From assembly GCA_964019165.1 (NCBI GenBank), contig OZ025278.1:3869041-3933040 (forward strand): DNA of 64,000 nt. Direction: 5' to 3'. Both the position numbers and the translations under genes were made by a program. Position 1 is the first letter of the stretch. Every line of letters starts with the position of its first letter. Positions 40,001 to 50,900 of the stretch are shown here, piece by piece. The stretch is from Mastigias papua. Lineage: Eukaryota; Cnidaria; Scyphozoa; Rhizostomeae; Mastigiidae. Below the pieces are notes generated by a model. It saw nothing but the letters and a program-made list of their open reading frames with translations. It was not told where the DNA came from and did not search any database.

Positions 40001-43000
40001 AGACCGCATGGACTGAAAATAGAGTGACATCTTAATCACATATTCACTTAATATTTAGAGAGCAAGCCTTCTCGTTTGATGCCGGCAGTCGCCCTCCCTC
40101 GCAAAAGCCCCAGTATTTATGTATGCCTTTCATTGCCCTGGCAAAAAAATCGTTTACCCAAATAGAAAGTCAAATAGGAAGTTTAACTAGTCTTGTTTTG
40201 ACAACAATGCGAATCTCGCTCTACCGCCCTGGTGAAAATTTCATCACAAAAAGGCCTTTCACAATGATAGGAAAACAAATATAGGTTCTATAAAAGTACA
40301 ATAGCCAATTCGGTCAATTTAGAAACTATCACGTGTCTCTCCAACTCTATGAATTCTTTACCCTATAACTCTCTCATGCTCTCCAATTCCAACTAATTCA
40401 TTCTTATCTACCCCTTAGATAGCAACCGTAGTGGAATGCCCACTGATATTAATACAAGACGTCTTTTATACCATGCATTACTTGCAAGGTCAGGTGGTCT
40501 GATATTTAATCAGAATTAGTATCTAGAACTGTAATAGGCCTTTAGCCTAAGCAGAATGTATTTATGTTATGTTATGCTATGTTATGTTCTTGTACATGCT
40601 TGTTATACACAAGAAACAAACTTTCTGCTTTTAGTTACTTGTTATGATACGATGTTCAGTACTTTTTTTAAATATGGCTTTACATATATCTTAAATGTTT
40701 CCTAACATTCTTGAATATTACAACAGCAACAGCAACCCAGAAGAGGCAACTATGACTGGAACAGAAATTCGATGTTTCAAGTAATATCATAAGCGCAACC
40801 TTCATTGTTACAGCTCGCAAAAATTATCTCACAGAATGAGCTTTTTCATTTTTCTCATATTCATTTCATTTTCAATTTTTTAGGCATAGTAGCCCCTCAG
40901 TTAGAGAGAAACTGATTTACAGGGGGGGGGGGCAAGTATAAATTAAACATGACAGTTATAATATAACATAATGACATTGATAGAGAAAGAAATTAGAAGG
41001 ATTTACTAATAAAGCATGACTAAAACGTGCTAGTTATTTCATCAGCCCCTCCACGAATCTCTTAAGTAAATCTTGCTTTTGCCTTTCAAATTGGTTTACC
41101 TTCAAAGCTCGGCTTGCAAGTATTTCTGAGTACTCCTCATATTTTGCCTGGTGTTAGTCTCATATTTCATAAATACTGTTTTCTCCGGGCAAAACATGCC
41201 GTATTATGCATGGATGAATCAGATAGTTGTGAAATCACAGGTTGGATTATTCAAATGAATGTTTCTTACCCTTGTAAATCCAATGATGAAATCAACAAGC
41301 TCATAGAGAGCATCTCTGCTCTGGAAGATTGTATGGAAATCGCTCATTGAAAAGCCTTCGAATAGCATTCTTGGCACTAGGAATGTATAGATCACATGTG
41401 CGAATGGATAAAAATAGCTTATCATAAATCTATAAACATCAGATGAATAAGAAAAGGAATGAACTCGAGATTACTACAGAATTAACTCTGTGGAAGAGAA
41501 TTATCCAAGGGCTTTCAGCGATTAGTACACTTCGACTCTGAACACTATATCAAGTTATCTTTCGCAGCTAACCACCTTTGAAAGTTTGCTTCATAAACTC
41601 CGAATTTTCTGCTGGCTTCTCGATTTCCATGCGCTAAAGCGTGTTTTACGACTTAGAGTTGAACACCTGCAGGATAGGATGCGCGTGATGTCGCTATAGC
41701 AAGGTAATAAATAATGAGGGTGTTTTTTGGAAATATAGTATGCCATATGATGAATATCTCCACCTTTGGCACGAGTGACACCTGTGACAAAATGGTTTTC
41801 CTGGTCAATGAATGCAACTGGTTTCCCAAATGATATTGATATGTCGCTTGTGCTTTGGTTGTCTTCTTTGTTTTCCATTTGATTGTTACATTCATAACGA
41901 TTAAGATTTAAGAGAACAGGTATTCCACATAGTGTCGTAATATTTTGTCTATAAAATACACTTTGCCTTCAAAAGGAAATCATGGGACAGTCAATGTTAC
42001 CATGTATAAAACACACCCTCAAACAATGCCTATAATAATTCGAAAAAGGAGCGTCCAACACACGGCGAAATACGGTAAAAACGGGAATATACAATATGGT
42101 GTTAACCAGTCAAAGAACAATTGATAATTCAATTCGTAACACTGAGAGCCAAAAATAGTGTAGTTTAGATACAATACCCGACAAAAGTCCTGGGACACTT
42201 TGCACTTTTTGCAGTCTGCAACAAACTTTCATTCCCCTCTCCCCCTGAAACAATGTTGGTTTTCTGGAGAAGTACCTGCGATAATGGGAAAATTTCGCGT
42301 GCACGCCAACTTCAAATGTACCACAAACGAATCAACATTGTTCTAGGGGGAAGGGGGTGCATGTTTGTAGCAACTATGACAATATGTAGAGGAAAATGGT
42401 TTTTTATCTGTTTCTTCTAAGTGTCCCAAGGACTTTTGTCCACTATTGTAGGTCAGTATAGAAAGGTATAGAAAGAGAAATCTGTATATTTCACAACTAT
42501 TCAATATTTCAGAGTTTCATGAATATCCGGTAAAATTTTAGAATTTATATTACTTCTCATCGCATAGGGCAATACAGAAGAGAAAGCTCTATATTGCAGT
42601 AAAAAACACATTGCTTCTACGTGAATCCTCACCTACAATAACACTTGGATTGGCTCTTTTAACATCAGATATCCAACCTGAAAGAGAATATCAAGAGGCT
42701 ATCACACACTTGTGATCAATAATTCAAATGATATTTCAAGTGATATTAGTGAAATGATATTGCAAAGCATTTGCAAGGCTGTATTGTGAGGTAGATTGCT
42801 GATAACTACTACTACTAACTACTCCTTTGTTAACTACTACTGTGGCTATTTCTAGTCTGCATCATGGGAAGTCTCTGGGAGATACCATGACAACATATTA
42901 AAGAGGTAAAAACTATAACTGTGATGGAATATATGGATATAGATTAGGGGAATACTAAGACTCACTTGCAGAATTAGACATAAAATAAGACACTGATTTC

Positions 43001-43713
43001 ATAAGAAAACCTCATCTTTCAATGAACCATTAATCCTAAGACAACTTGACAAAAAACAGATAAAGGCTCACTTGTTTCTTATTTTCCACTGCCTTAAAGA
43101 AATAGGGCCATAGAACTACTAACAGACCAGCCTTGCAAATGCTTCTATTCAGCACGAATCATATCTAGGCTAGATAAGTACCTTTATCAATATCATGAGT
43201 TCCTTCCACATGAAAGCTTCCAGATCGTCTAAAAATGAATAAACAAAACTGCTATGCACATTTCAGGCAAATATATAGAGAGCCCTGATAGAGTGTTAGA
43301 ATGGAAGAATGCCAGAATGTCAACATTTCAATCAATCAGACATTAAAATCCCTTATAATCAAGATCATGTTATAATATGTCAAGTAGAGCATATTTGGGT
43401 TAAAGTGACCTAGTTATATTATAAAAAATACATACAGGTCCAATATACAAGCCTCTTAATAGCTGTTCTCCCACTACAATGCAGTAGTTCATAAAATGCA
43501 CTGGGAAAGTTGCTGATGAAGCCATGAAAGGCAAAACATTTAAAAATAAAGTAGTACATTTTGTCTTCAGAAGTCCATTCTTGCATTCTCCTATATGTAT
43601 TGAGGACACAGCTTTATCATAATTATGAAATTATGTGTGTTCTGTGTGTGCTGTGTGTGCTGTGTGTGCTGTGTGTGCTGTGTGTGCTGTGTGTGCTGTG
43701 TGTGCTGTGTGTG

Positions 43714-43752
<39 letters not shown>

Positions 43753-46640
43753 TGTGTGTATGTCATTCTATCAAGTTCATAGTGTGTGTATCTTTGTGTC
43801 ATTCTATCAAGTTCATATGAACATATCTATTTACCTTTTCTTCAACTGTAACCACACAGGTGATATATATGAAAATTTCTTGCCAAAAGTCTTTGCAACA
43901 TCATACCCATGACTGTTCCACTAGAAACAACAAAATATTGAACTATGCCTTGATCATATAGCATCACTATGACATAGATAATCAAATAACAAATTCTGGA
44001 CTTGAAGACTAACAAATTAATTACTATACACTAGGGGGACAAAAGTATTGCAACACCCTGTTAAAAATGGCGTCTTTCTACGGGCTACGGCCTAATCTTT
44101 GAAATTCACATAACAAAATTATCACAATATAGGGGCTTCTTCCATCTTAACTTAGGCTGGAAAATATTCGTCATTCATTCAGCTTCGAACCAAAACAAAC
44201 TTTTAACTCTATCAAGACTTATGACAGAAAAATTGACGAAAGTGTTGAAGGAGTGACGTTAAATGTTTAGGCAGTGATTTTAGGAAGGTGGCAAGAAGAA
44301 ATTAGCATAAAAGCACGTATATTTGAAAGCAAGAGTGAGATACTCTAGCGTTTCAAGGCCAGCATAGTTTAGGCCTAAACATGGCTGTGAATTGTTTGTT
44401 AAACTATCTCTCGCCATCTAGAAGAAAAAGATTTTAGTTCATAAAGCAATTTCAGGTGAGTCATCTTTGGAAGCCCTTCTTGTATATGAAATAAGTTAAG
44501 AAAGTAAGAAACTAAAAATAGCATTGTTTTCAGAGCTTTCCCGGTATATCCGACATGACTGGTTTGAGACAAATCTTACAAGGATAATTGCAAAGCCTGT
44601 GCTTGCACAGTAACTGCAAGAAAGAAAGTTTAAAAAATAACACGCTTTTTGTCATTGCAAAGCGTGTCTCACCTGAAACTGCTCACGGAACAAATATAAC
44701 GAATATCTAAATGAAGAGGACCCCATAGCAAACATATTTTTAAAAAGCGGTCAGTCCAATATATTTTGTCGTCAAAGGCAGTGAAATACCATATAATTTT
44801 GTCAGAAAATGAGTATTGTAACATTATTTCTTCTTACCACCTTCCTAATGTCACTGCCTAAACATTTAACGTCACTCCTTCAACACTTTCATCAATTTTT
44901 CTGTCATACTTCTTGATAGAGTTAAAAAGTTTGTTTTGGTTCGAAGTTGAACGAATGATGAATATTTTCCAGCCTAAGTTAAGATGGAAGAAGCCCCTAC
45001 ATTGCGATAATTTTGTTATGTAAATTTCAAAGATTAGGCCATAGCCCATAGAAAGCCGCCATTTTTAACAGGGTGTTGCAATACTTTTGTCCCCCTAGTG
45101 TAGTGTGACTCAGTAATTCTAGGTCAGTTGCAATCCCTACCCAGATATTAGAGCAGGGAAACCTTTCAAGACTTTGGGCTGATTTTCAAGGAGGTTCTGC
45201 ATGTACATATATACCATTCAAAATGTAGTAAGTTAGTAACTCTATAACTTTTGCTACAAGATCAATAGCTCAAATATAGGAAAAACATCAGGGAAAGTGC
45301 TTGGATAGCATCTATGTAAGTTCTAAATTCAGCTTGGAAAGACATTGAAATTTAGTTCCCTAACTGTGAGGTTCATAAAGTGTGTCAATACACCACTTTC
45401 TATGAAATGTGCCAAAATCACTGGGTCATTTTCATAGAGCATATATATGTGAACAGAGCATACAACAGCAAATCCGTTTATTCATATATGAAGATCTGCT
45501 AACCCTGGGGTTACATTGACCAAATATGTTTACATAGGGACAGGCATCTTCATCTATTACACATGGAAATATCCTTTCTATATAACCACACCTTCAACCA
45601 GGAGGCACAGAATAAGGGATCTTTGTACCAACTTCATACTTATGCAATACAACAAACTGAGAAAGAAAGGAAACTATAGTTATTCTCACAAAAGCAAATA
45701 TCATGCCGATACTCTGTAGATTGTCATGAATTAAGATTGTCAAATTCATGAGGAAATCCTAGAGATTTCGGGGCTAGGTCGTCAGGTTATAAGATTTTGA
45801 GATTGAATCTCAAACTGTGAGTCTCCTACTCAAGCTGCAAGAGCTGAAGGGCCTGAGAAAAGCTCTGTTGTCCATGTAGAGAGGATCTTGTCATTAGCTT
45901 TATGATGGTTGCCATAATTCTCAAGTATATTACAATATGCATACTCCCTCTTGTGTATATTATGAATATGACTATAACTGGCCATTAACAAATCAAGACA
46001 AGACATATATTAAGAAGATGAAAAGGCCTACCCAATATGCGGATAAAGATTCAGTTAAAAACTAACGGAAGGCTACTCGAAATGATGACCAGTTTGCTGG
46101 CAAATTATACAAAAATGAAACTCACTGGTGTAACATATCCCAGAACATCTCCGATTGTAATTCTATTTGTATTTTTGCAAAACGTTTTATGATACTTGAT
46201 GATATTATCACTCTTCAGTTTTTCTTTCACAAGGTTTCTGTCCACCACATTGTCTTTACTTCTGAATGACTAAACGGAAATCTAGTAAAAATAACTATGA
46301 TGACGAATCACCAACCAAAGAAGAAAATAGAAATCAGGGAGGTATGTAAGCTGCATGTTCTGCGTAGCACGATAAAACTTTCCTGGTGGCAATGCAAGGC
46401 ATCCCTTATTGGAAGTTATTTCAAAAACAGCCCAGATGAAGAGAGCTTGAAGAAAAGTACCATAAACCCCCACTGACCATGAATTTATAAAAAAAGCTAT
46501 CAACGGACACACACCTCTTCCGTGTACTTTTTATTTGACTTAACTTTTCTTTTGGATTTTTTATCTTTTTTGGATAAGGTGGATGTAGAGCTTGCAACAA
46601 GCATTATGAGCAATAATGTAAGCATCGTAATTCGCGCCAT
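31042..46640 (-). CDS. CHID1: CHID1 (SI-CLP) orthologue, chitinase-like secreted protein, 14 exons, complete
   Basis: GH18-fold chitinase-domain-containing protein 1; in vertebrates it is a secreted/lysosomal lectin-like protein that binds stabilin-1. Coding exons (minus): 46640-46515, 46269-46126, 43920-43835, 43228-43182, 42677-42633, 41376-41270, 39576-39515, 38391-38299, 37714-37616, 35907-35771, 34798-34783, 33990-33913, 32561-32516, 31140-31042. All have GT/AG borders with agreeing phases and total 1185 nt (394 aa), against 393 aa in human as I recall it. A hydrophobic signal peptide ([20 protein letters not shown]) is followed by a Lys-rich stretch and then [57 protein letters not shown] and a C-terminus ending [18 protein letters not shown]. 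The GH18 catalytic Glu position is Trp (DGIVLEIW), as in human CHID1, so no chitin hydrolysis is expected. An in-frame ATG 16 codons upstream (46688) is possible, but the chosen start puts the signal peptide at the N-terminus. Confidence 0.96.
31900..32110 (+). mobile_element. Possible SINE-like element in CHID1 intron 13
   Basis: GTCCATGGTTCGATGCACG resembles a degenerate B box (GGTTCGATGC), and CATTGGTATGAGTCCG lies upstream where an A-box arm would be. Evidence is weak; no tail or second copy was found. Confidence 0.3.
32748..33698. mobile_element. Pogo/Tigger-like non-autonomous DNA transposon in CHID1 intron 12
   Basis: The left end AGTGGAATCCCGATATAGCG, read after TA, matches the reverse complement of the right end (CAGTCGAATCCCGATTTGAC), which is also followed by TA. 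Next to the ends are the TATAACGAA / CGAACTCCCG motifs typical of pogo/Tigger termini. No transposase remains. A second, smaller element is nested inside. Confidence 0.75.
32971..33149. mobile_element. Nested 179-bp pogo-like MITE
   Basis: Ends CAGTGAAATCTCTATAAG...GGACAC and, inverted, CAGTTGAATTTCTCTAGAGC...GGACAC. A TA precedes it, but the base pair after it is CA, so the target duplication is degenerate. The interior repeats the AAGCGGACAC / AAGACGGAC motif. Confidence 0.7.
34783..34798 (-). CDS. CHID1: CHID1 exon 11: 16-nt microexon
   Basis: Between acceptor TTCCAG and donor GTAAGT lie 16 nt. With the split codons at both ends they encode P-I-V-G-H-T, matching the E-P-V-V-G motif of CHID1 proteins after [10 protein letters not shown]. 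Without it the reading frame between the flanking exons breaks, since the phases need +1 nt. Homology and phase both support it. Confidence 0.82.
37136..37336. mobile_element. 200-bp MITE-like inverted repeat in CHID1 intron 9
   Basis: GAGGGGCATATCACTCGGGG at one end and the complement of CAACGAGTGATACACCTC at the other form imperfect terminal inverted repeats around A-rich AATCGCAGAAA repeats. Superfamily unknown. Confidence 0.55.
38470..38545 (-). repeat. Retroelement-type TGAAGATGA...GAAACGTG motif, copy 1
   Basis: Minus strand reads TAACTGAAGATGATCGTAGA then ATCACTTGAAACGTG. It is shared with 56185-56245 (minus) and in shorter form with 63305-63335 (plus). The hairpin plus GAAAC layout is common in retroelement 3' regions. 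Confidence 0.5.
38760..39047. mobile_element. 288-bp MITE with 42-bp inverted ends in CHID1 intron 7
   Basis: Left end TAGGGAGCGGTCATTAGCTA...GGGGTGGGGGCTGAAG; the right end reverse complement is CTAAGGCAGCGGTCATTATT...GGGGTGGGGACTGAAG. There is no internal gene. GGTGGGG clusters make it locally G-rich. Confidence 0.8.
39118..39182. repeat. Short tandem duplication in CHID1 intron 7
   Basis: CTTGCAAAGAAACATGTAAT plus ACTAA occurs twice, about 33 bp apart. Confidence 0.85.
40922..40932. repeat. Poly-G run
   Basis: Eleven consecutive G in CHID1 intron 6, unusual in this AT-rich sequence. Confidence 0.95.
41550..41652 (-). pseudogene. Fragment of a transposase N-terminal HTH (pogo/CENPB-type) in CHID1 intron 5
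   Basis: The minus strand reads [20 protein letters not shown] followed by [14 protein letters not shown]. The H-G-N-R-E-A-x-R-K-F-G-V pattern is the helix-turn-helix start of pogo-like and related transposases. A stop lies just before it and another directly after, so it is a relic. Confidence 0.6.
42170..42450. mobile_element. 281-bp Tc1/mariner-like MITE in CHID1 intron 5
   Basis: Ends TACAATACCCGACAAAAGTC and, inverted, TACAATAGTGGACAAAAGTC, each with CTGGGACACTT / CTTGGGACACTT next. The arms extend about 100 bp, including CCCCTTCCCCCTAGAACAAT / CTCTCCCCCTGAAACAAT. TA at both borders fits a TA target duplication. Confidence 0.82.
43634..43750. repeat. 9-bp minisatellite TGTGTGCTG passing into (GT)n
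   Basis: About ten TGTGTGCTG units, then about 14 GT units, in CHID1 intron 3/2 sequence next to exon 3. Cys/Val-repeat frames are artefacts. Confidence 0.95.
44027..45102. mobile_element. 1.08-kb Tc1/mariner-like element with about 275-bp inverted repeats in CHID1 intron 2
   Basis: Bordered by TA on both sides. The left arm 44029-44305 begins CACTAGGGGGACAAAAGTAT and the right arm 44825-45100 is its close reverse complement, including the AAAATGGCG..TTTCTA and CACTTTCATCAATTTTTCTGTCA / TGACAGAAAAATTGACG parts. The roughly 520-bp core has no transposase. Its ends resemble those of the 42.2-kb MITE (ACAAAAGT core). Confidence 0.9.
46515..46640 (-). CDS. CHID1: CHID1 exon 1: signal peptide
   Basis: Encodes 42 aa: a hydrophobic leader of about 20 residues and then [20 protein letters not shown]. 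It ends in phase 0 before donor GTGTGT. The leader predicts secretion or endolysosomal sorting. The Lys-rich segment after it resembles the SKSDAKK region of vertebrate CHID1. Confidence 0.88.
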
Positions 46641-46745
46641 CTTGAAACCTAACAACAAGTTATGAGTACTGTTGTTGCTGCTGCTCATCCATGCTTTTGG
46701 CCAAATTTATTTGACTTCTAGCTTTTCAAGTACTGTACTCTAATT
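46641..46745. promoter_or_regulatory. Possible bidirectional promoter between CHID1 and the plus-strand gene
   Basis: This is the 105-bp gap between the CHID1 ATG (minus) and the speculative plus-strand ATG at 46746. No TATA box was identified with confidence. The call depends on the uncertain plus-strand first exon. Confidence 0.2.
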
Positions 46746-46819
46746 ATGTCTTTATCATTTAATGGCTCTTGGGACCCCTCTCAGATCCATTTACCGGCGT
46801 TATATGCGCCCATTTCTCG
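46746..46819 (+). CDS. Speculative first exon of the filamin-like gene
   Basis: An ATG opens MSLSFNGSWDPSQIHLPALY followed by APIS and a possible GTGGGT donor. The peptide is not low-complexity and it starts 105 bp from the CHID1 ATG on the other strand. It would leave in phase 2, whereas the known exon at 47975 enters in phase 0, so a further exon would be required. No domain is recognised. Confidence 0.2.
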
Positions 46820-46942
46820 GTGGGTCTGGTAGCCATAATAAAGTAACTAAATGAAGTATGGTGAGAGCAAGAAGTAATGAAATGGGAAGTTGTTCTTTGC
46901 AGCTACCTATTTCTGGACAAATTCTCATTTTATCATACCAAA

Positions 46943-47690
46943 TACACTCCCGTAGCAAAAGTTTGGAAACGATTTAGAGGCCAAGATGGCAGAGCAACTA
47001 CCAGTCAAATATGTTGTAACAAATAAAACAATGAATTGTTGCGCAACTTTTGTTCGAACCATTGTCAAATTTCATCCAATGGTAGAACAATTACTTTACT
47101 AACCTTGAAGATATAAAAATATATGTTTAACACCTATTTCAGTCCGTTCGAAAATTCAATATTTTGTAGGATAACCACGTTTTTCGGAGTACAGCCTTTA
47201 CACGTCGTGGAATTTATCATCAAACTTTGTCAATGCACACTTATGGAATCTCTGGCCGTTCTTCAAATTGCTCTTGCTGAAACTTCTTCTTTATTCTTTG
47301 GAGGATTGATTTGCATCTTTCGTTTAAAGAGATGCCATTCATTTGCAACAATTTTAATATCGGAAAATTGACTAGGCCACGGGACAAGTTTTACACTATC
47401 AAGGACAAGAAATATCCTTATTGATCAGGCTGTATGGATGATGCATTGCTCTGTTGAAAGATGAATGGACCTTCCAAACATCTCAACATTGATTCTGTGC
47501 ATTGAATCGGGTTATTTTGAAGAATTTCACAATAATAAGGCTCATTGACAGAACGTATACAGAGGACGGGTCGATCTACTCCATTACTGCCAAATGCACC
47601 CCCAGAACATTGCTGAAACAGAGTTGGTAAATGAAACAGAAACTTTAACTTTAACCACAACTTTAACGTCCCTGAAACGTTATTTAAAAT
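46943..47690 (-). pseudogene. Decayed Tc1/mariner transposase (3' half)
   Basis: The minus strand reads NEPYYCEILQNNPIQCTESM, then GPFIFQQSNASS (DDE second Asp region, FQQDNA in intact elements, Asp replaced by Ser), WPSQFSDIKIVANEWHLFKR (usually WPAQSPDLNPIENLW) and RRVKAVLRK near the end. Several stops and frameshifts occur. The outer end TACACTCCCGTAGCAAAAGT looks like a terminal repeat; the opposite end is missing. The element lies just 3' of the speculative first exon of the filamin-like gene. Confidence 0.82.
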
Positions 47691-47974
47691 AAATTCGAAC
47701 TCATTGCTGAAAACTACGTCTTCATTAGGCTTTGCATTAGTTAATGATGGAAATTCTAATTAAAAAGTGCACTATCATCGATGTGTTTTAATTTCCTAAA
47801 TCCTCCTCATATTGTACAGGAGAAACTTGTTCTAGTCTTTAATTTAAATATTTTTGCCTCAAAAAGAGACAAAAGGGCCTAAAAGCATATATTATTCAGT
47901 TGATAGTAGTTTGGTATAGTAATCTGATCGATTTCTGTTTCCTCCGGTTATGACGTACTGCGGATATAACTTAG

Positions 47975-50900
47975 AAAATCAGCCGGTTCCTTGAAGAACG
48001 TTATCACCGGCTGTACTTCGAGCTGGTGCTGACTCGTTTCAAGTTCCGGTAAGATAGCTACCAGTTGCATAGATGTGATGAAAGAAGCGTAATAAAATGA
48101 CAATATAAATTAAATAAGGATGGCTACATACTGTAAAATCCGTATTTCAAATAGGTACTCAAACCCTTTGCCGACAGAATTCCAAAATCGACACAGATAT
48201 CACTTACGCAGGAAATGTTGTAAAAAAACGATCGGAATTCAACATGAGGTAGTGTGAGAAAATGTGTGCGAGTAAGTTGTTCGACGACAAGTTAACCCCA
48301 TGATTTTAATGCTTAAAATATGACTTAAAAATTCGACTTATACTCAAGTATATACGGTACGTCTATAAAGAGGCTCATAGTTTATTTGAGTTAACAGATT
48401 TCACTTCAAAAGACCGCCCATTTTTAAAAAGGGCTTTGTCACTGCACTCTGCATTCGATCAGAAAGAAAGAAATCATGATGCAGAAGAATCTATCTTTTA
48501 AAGTCCTCATCTTGTATCCATGGAGCATGTTTAAAAGTGAGGATAGAAATTAAAACGGCAGATGGTAGGCCTTGATATAATCTTGCTTCCAACTGTTTCC
48601 AAAAATGAAAATATTTTATCCCAAATGTAATCTCTCATTGTTTCATGATAAAAAAGTGTAAATGACGGAATAATGCTGGACTGAATGAAGGAGTTGGTCT
48701 GGCTTTATTCAAAGTTTAGTTTAATGCTCAATTTGTTCGGTGTTTAAAACGACTAATCAGAATTGATGGTTGGCTCTGGTCCGTATATTATGTTAATACT
48801 TCTAATATCAATGACAACGCTTCATCAAGATAACAAGGCATGCATAAAACTGTGAGAATCTAGAAGGGTCTATGTATGTGGTGGATATATATAAGCAAAT
48901 CATACTTTCAAGAGAGTTATAAGCATAAAATTTTCTGCTTTGACATTGGCAGACGAATGGATAAGCTGTCTGACACGAGGATGAGTTCCCCGAAACTAGA
49001 CAGGGGGCAATCAATAGATGACTTTGGAGGATGCACTGTTTCCGGTAAAGGGTGAGTTAGGATGATTTCTTCTGTCCTTATGGCAATCAATATTGAAATA
49101 TCAACGTGTGAAAGTTCTGCATCAATGTATGCTCTAGCGTTCATATATTTAATTCGGTTAAGTGCTTACAGAATGGAAATAGCATTGTAAATATGGAAGC
49201 TATAAATAGAAAATTCAGGATAGATGATGAAAAAGCTGACAAAAGAAGCAGTAATGCCTAAAATATTGCTTTGCTTTTTACATTTTGAGTACATTTCCTT
49301 CATAAGACTTCAATGCTCTTGATTGTTAAGTGCATTACAGCCAAGCAGCCAGCATTCCACACTACATATTTTTGATACGGAATTACTTTATAAGTAACCT
49401 AGGTATTGAAAGGTCCAAGAATTGTAAAGAGCTTGTACTCATAAAGACAGTCTCTTAGGATTATTTCAATTCGTAATATTTTTATGCCTGCGAACAACCG
49501 AGGATTACGAAGGCAGTTCCATTCATTGCAGTCAAATTCATTTGATTTTTGAGTAATCTCTGGCGTAATCATGGACGCCGGAGCACGGAGGCGAATGGGG
49601 GCAGCCCCCTGCCCTTGACAGCGGGGACAGAGTGGGTAAACGTTGCCCTTCACATGCTGTCTCTTTATAGGTTCTTTCTCTATTGTCTGGCTTACATTTG
49701 CTATTCTCTCAAGCTCTTGAATAAGAGTAATGTTTATGAAAAGAAGCGTAAATTGAAATTCTGACATCATTCTGACGTCATTATCAGTACAAGTGCCCTT
49801 CTCTTACCTTCAACCCCCTTGCCCTACTGTGCTTCCGACGTCCTTGGGCGTAATGGTGATCCATGTAGCAGTTTCTCATGTTCATAGAGGGATTTGCACT
49901 TAAACTTGCAAAGTTCACAGTAAAATTAGAATGTCTATATGAGCACTAAATGTGAAATTAGAACTAAGGAACTATTACCGACTGTTTAGAATAGTATAAG
50001 GTAAAGGGATATCGAACAATAAGAAACTTTATTAACAAGGCTTGAGCAAGGCACCTTATAGCAAAACAATGTGTAGACGAGAAGCAGCTCTTGACTTGTG
50101 CCCATAATGAAACTGGTATACTGCATGAATTCTGAATTGTGCATATATAGCTGTTGCCAAAATTTTGAGGGCTCTTTCTTCACATCAACTCTGCGCTGCA
50201 TACAATTTTGCGTCACCATGATTTGCATTATCTTCGTTGCTTGAATACATTTGGTCAAGATCTTAGTAAAAACAATATCCCACATACCACCACAAATACA
50301 TTACCTTATGTCACTTCTGTTTAAAATTTGTTTGAGCAGTTAGCTTCAGATTCACTATTCTTCAAAAATTTATCAAAACATAATTTTTCTGCTTTATAGC
50401 TAATTGTTTTGCTCAGAATAACAATGCGCCCAAGCCATGAGATGTGTAGAGATGAAAACACTTGCAACAAGCAAAACATAAATTATTATTACTCTTCAAA
50501 AAGTTAAATTCTAATGTGGGGATAGAATCTTAAAATAAACAATCATTCTTTGATTCCTTCTATGCCCATTGTAGAGTATGGTAGTGTAATTGTTCTTTAG
50601 GACATAAATTAAAAGTTGAAAGCAGGAAAATAATGTTCTAAAAGGTCTTTGCGATCTGTTATTAGACAAATCACTCTCCTTGCATGAACTATCGATGTAT
50701 TGCCATCTGCTGTCTTTCTGTTATTTTCTATGTTGATGATCTCGTAATGATCTGCTCAGGTTAGTGCCTGAAAAGGCATTAGGCCATGTGTCTAAACATT
50801 ACTGCTAAGCCGTAGTAAATGCCTACGCACAGACACTGACAGTTTTACAGAGTCAAGGTTAAATCTACTAAACAATTTTTAACAACTCCGCATTGTAATT

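Noticed and set aside
44858..45049. 63-codon minus-strand frame
   Set aside because: Lies wholly inside the right inverted repeat of the 44-kb DNA transposon.
49399..49770. 123-codon minus-strand frame inside the filamin-like intron
   Set aside because: No domain; the GGGGGCAGCCCCCTGCCC part looks like a transposon scrap, and the plus-strand exons on either side join without it.
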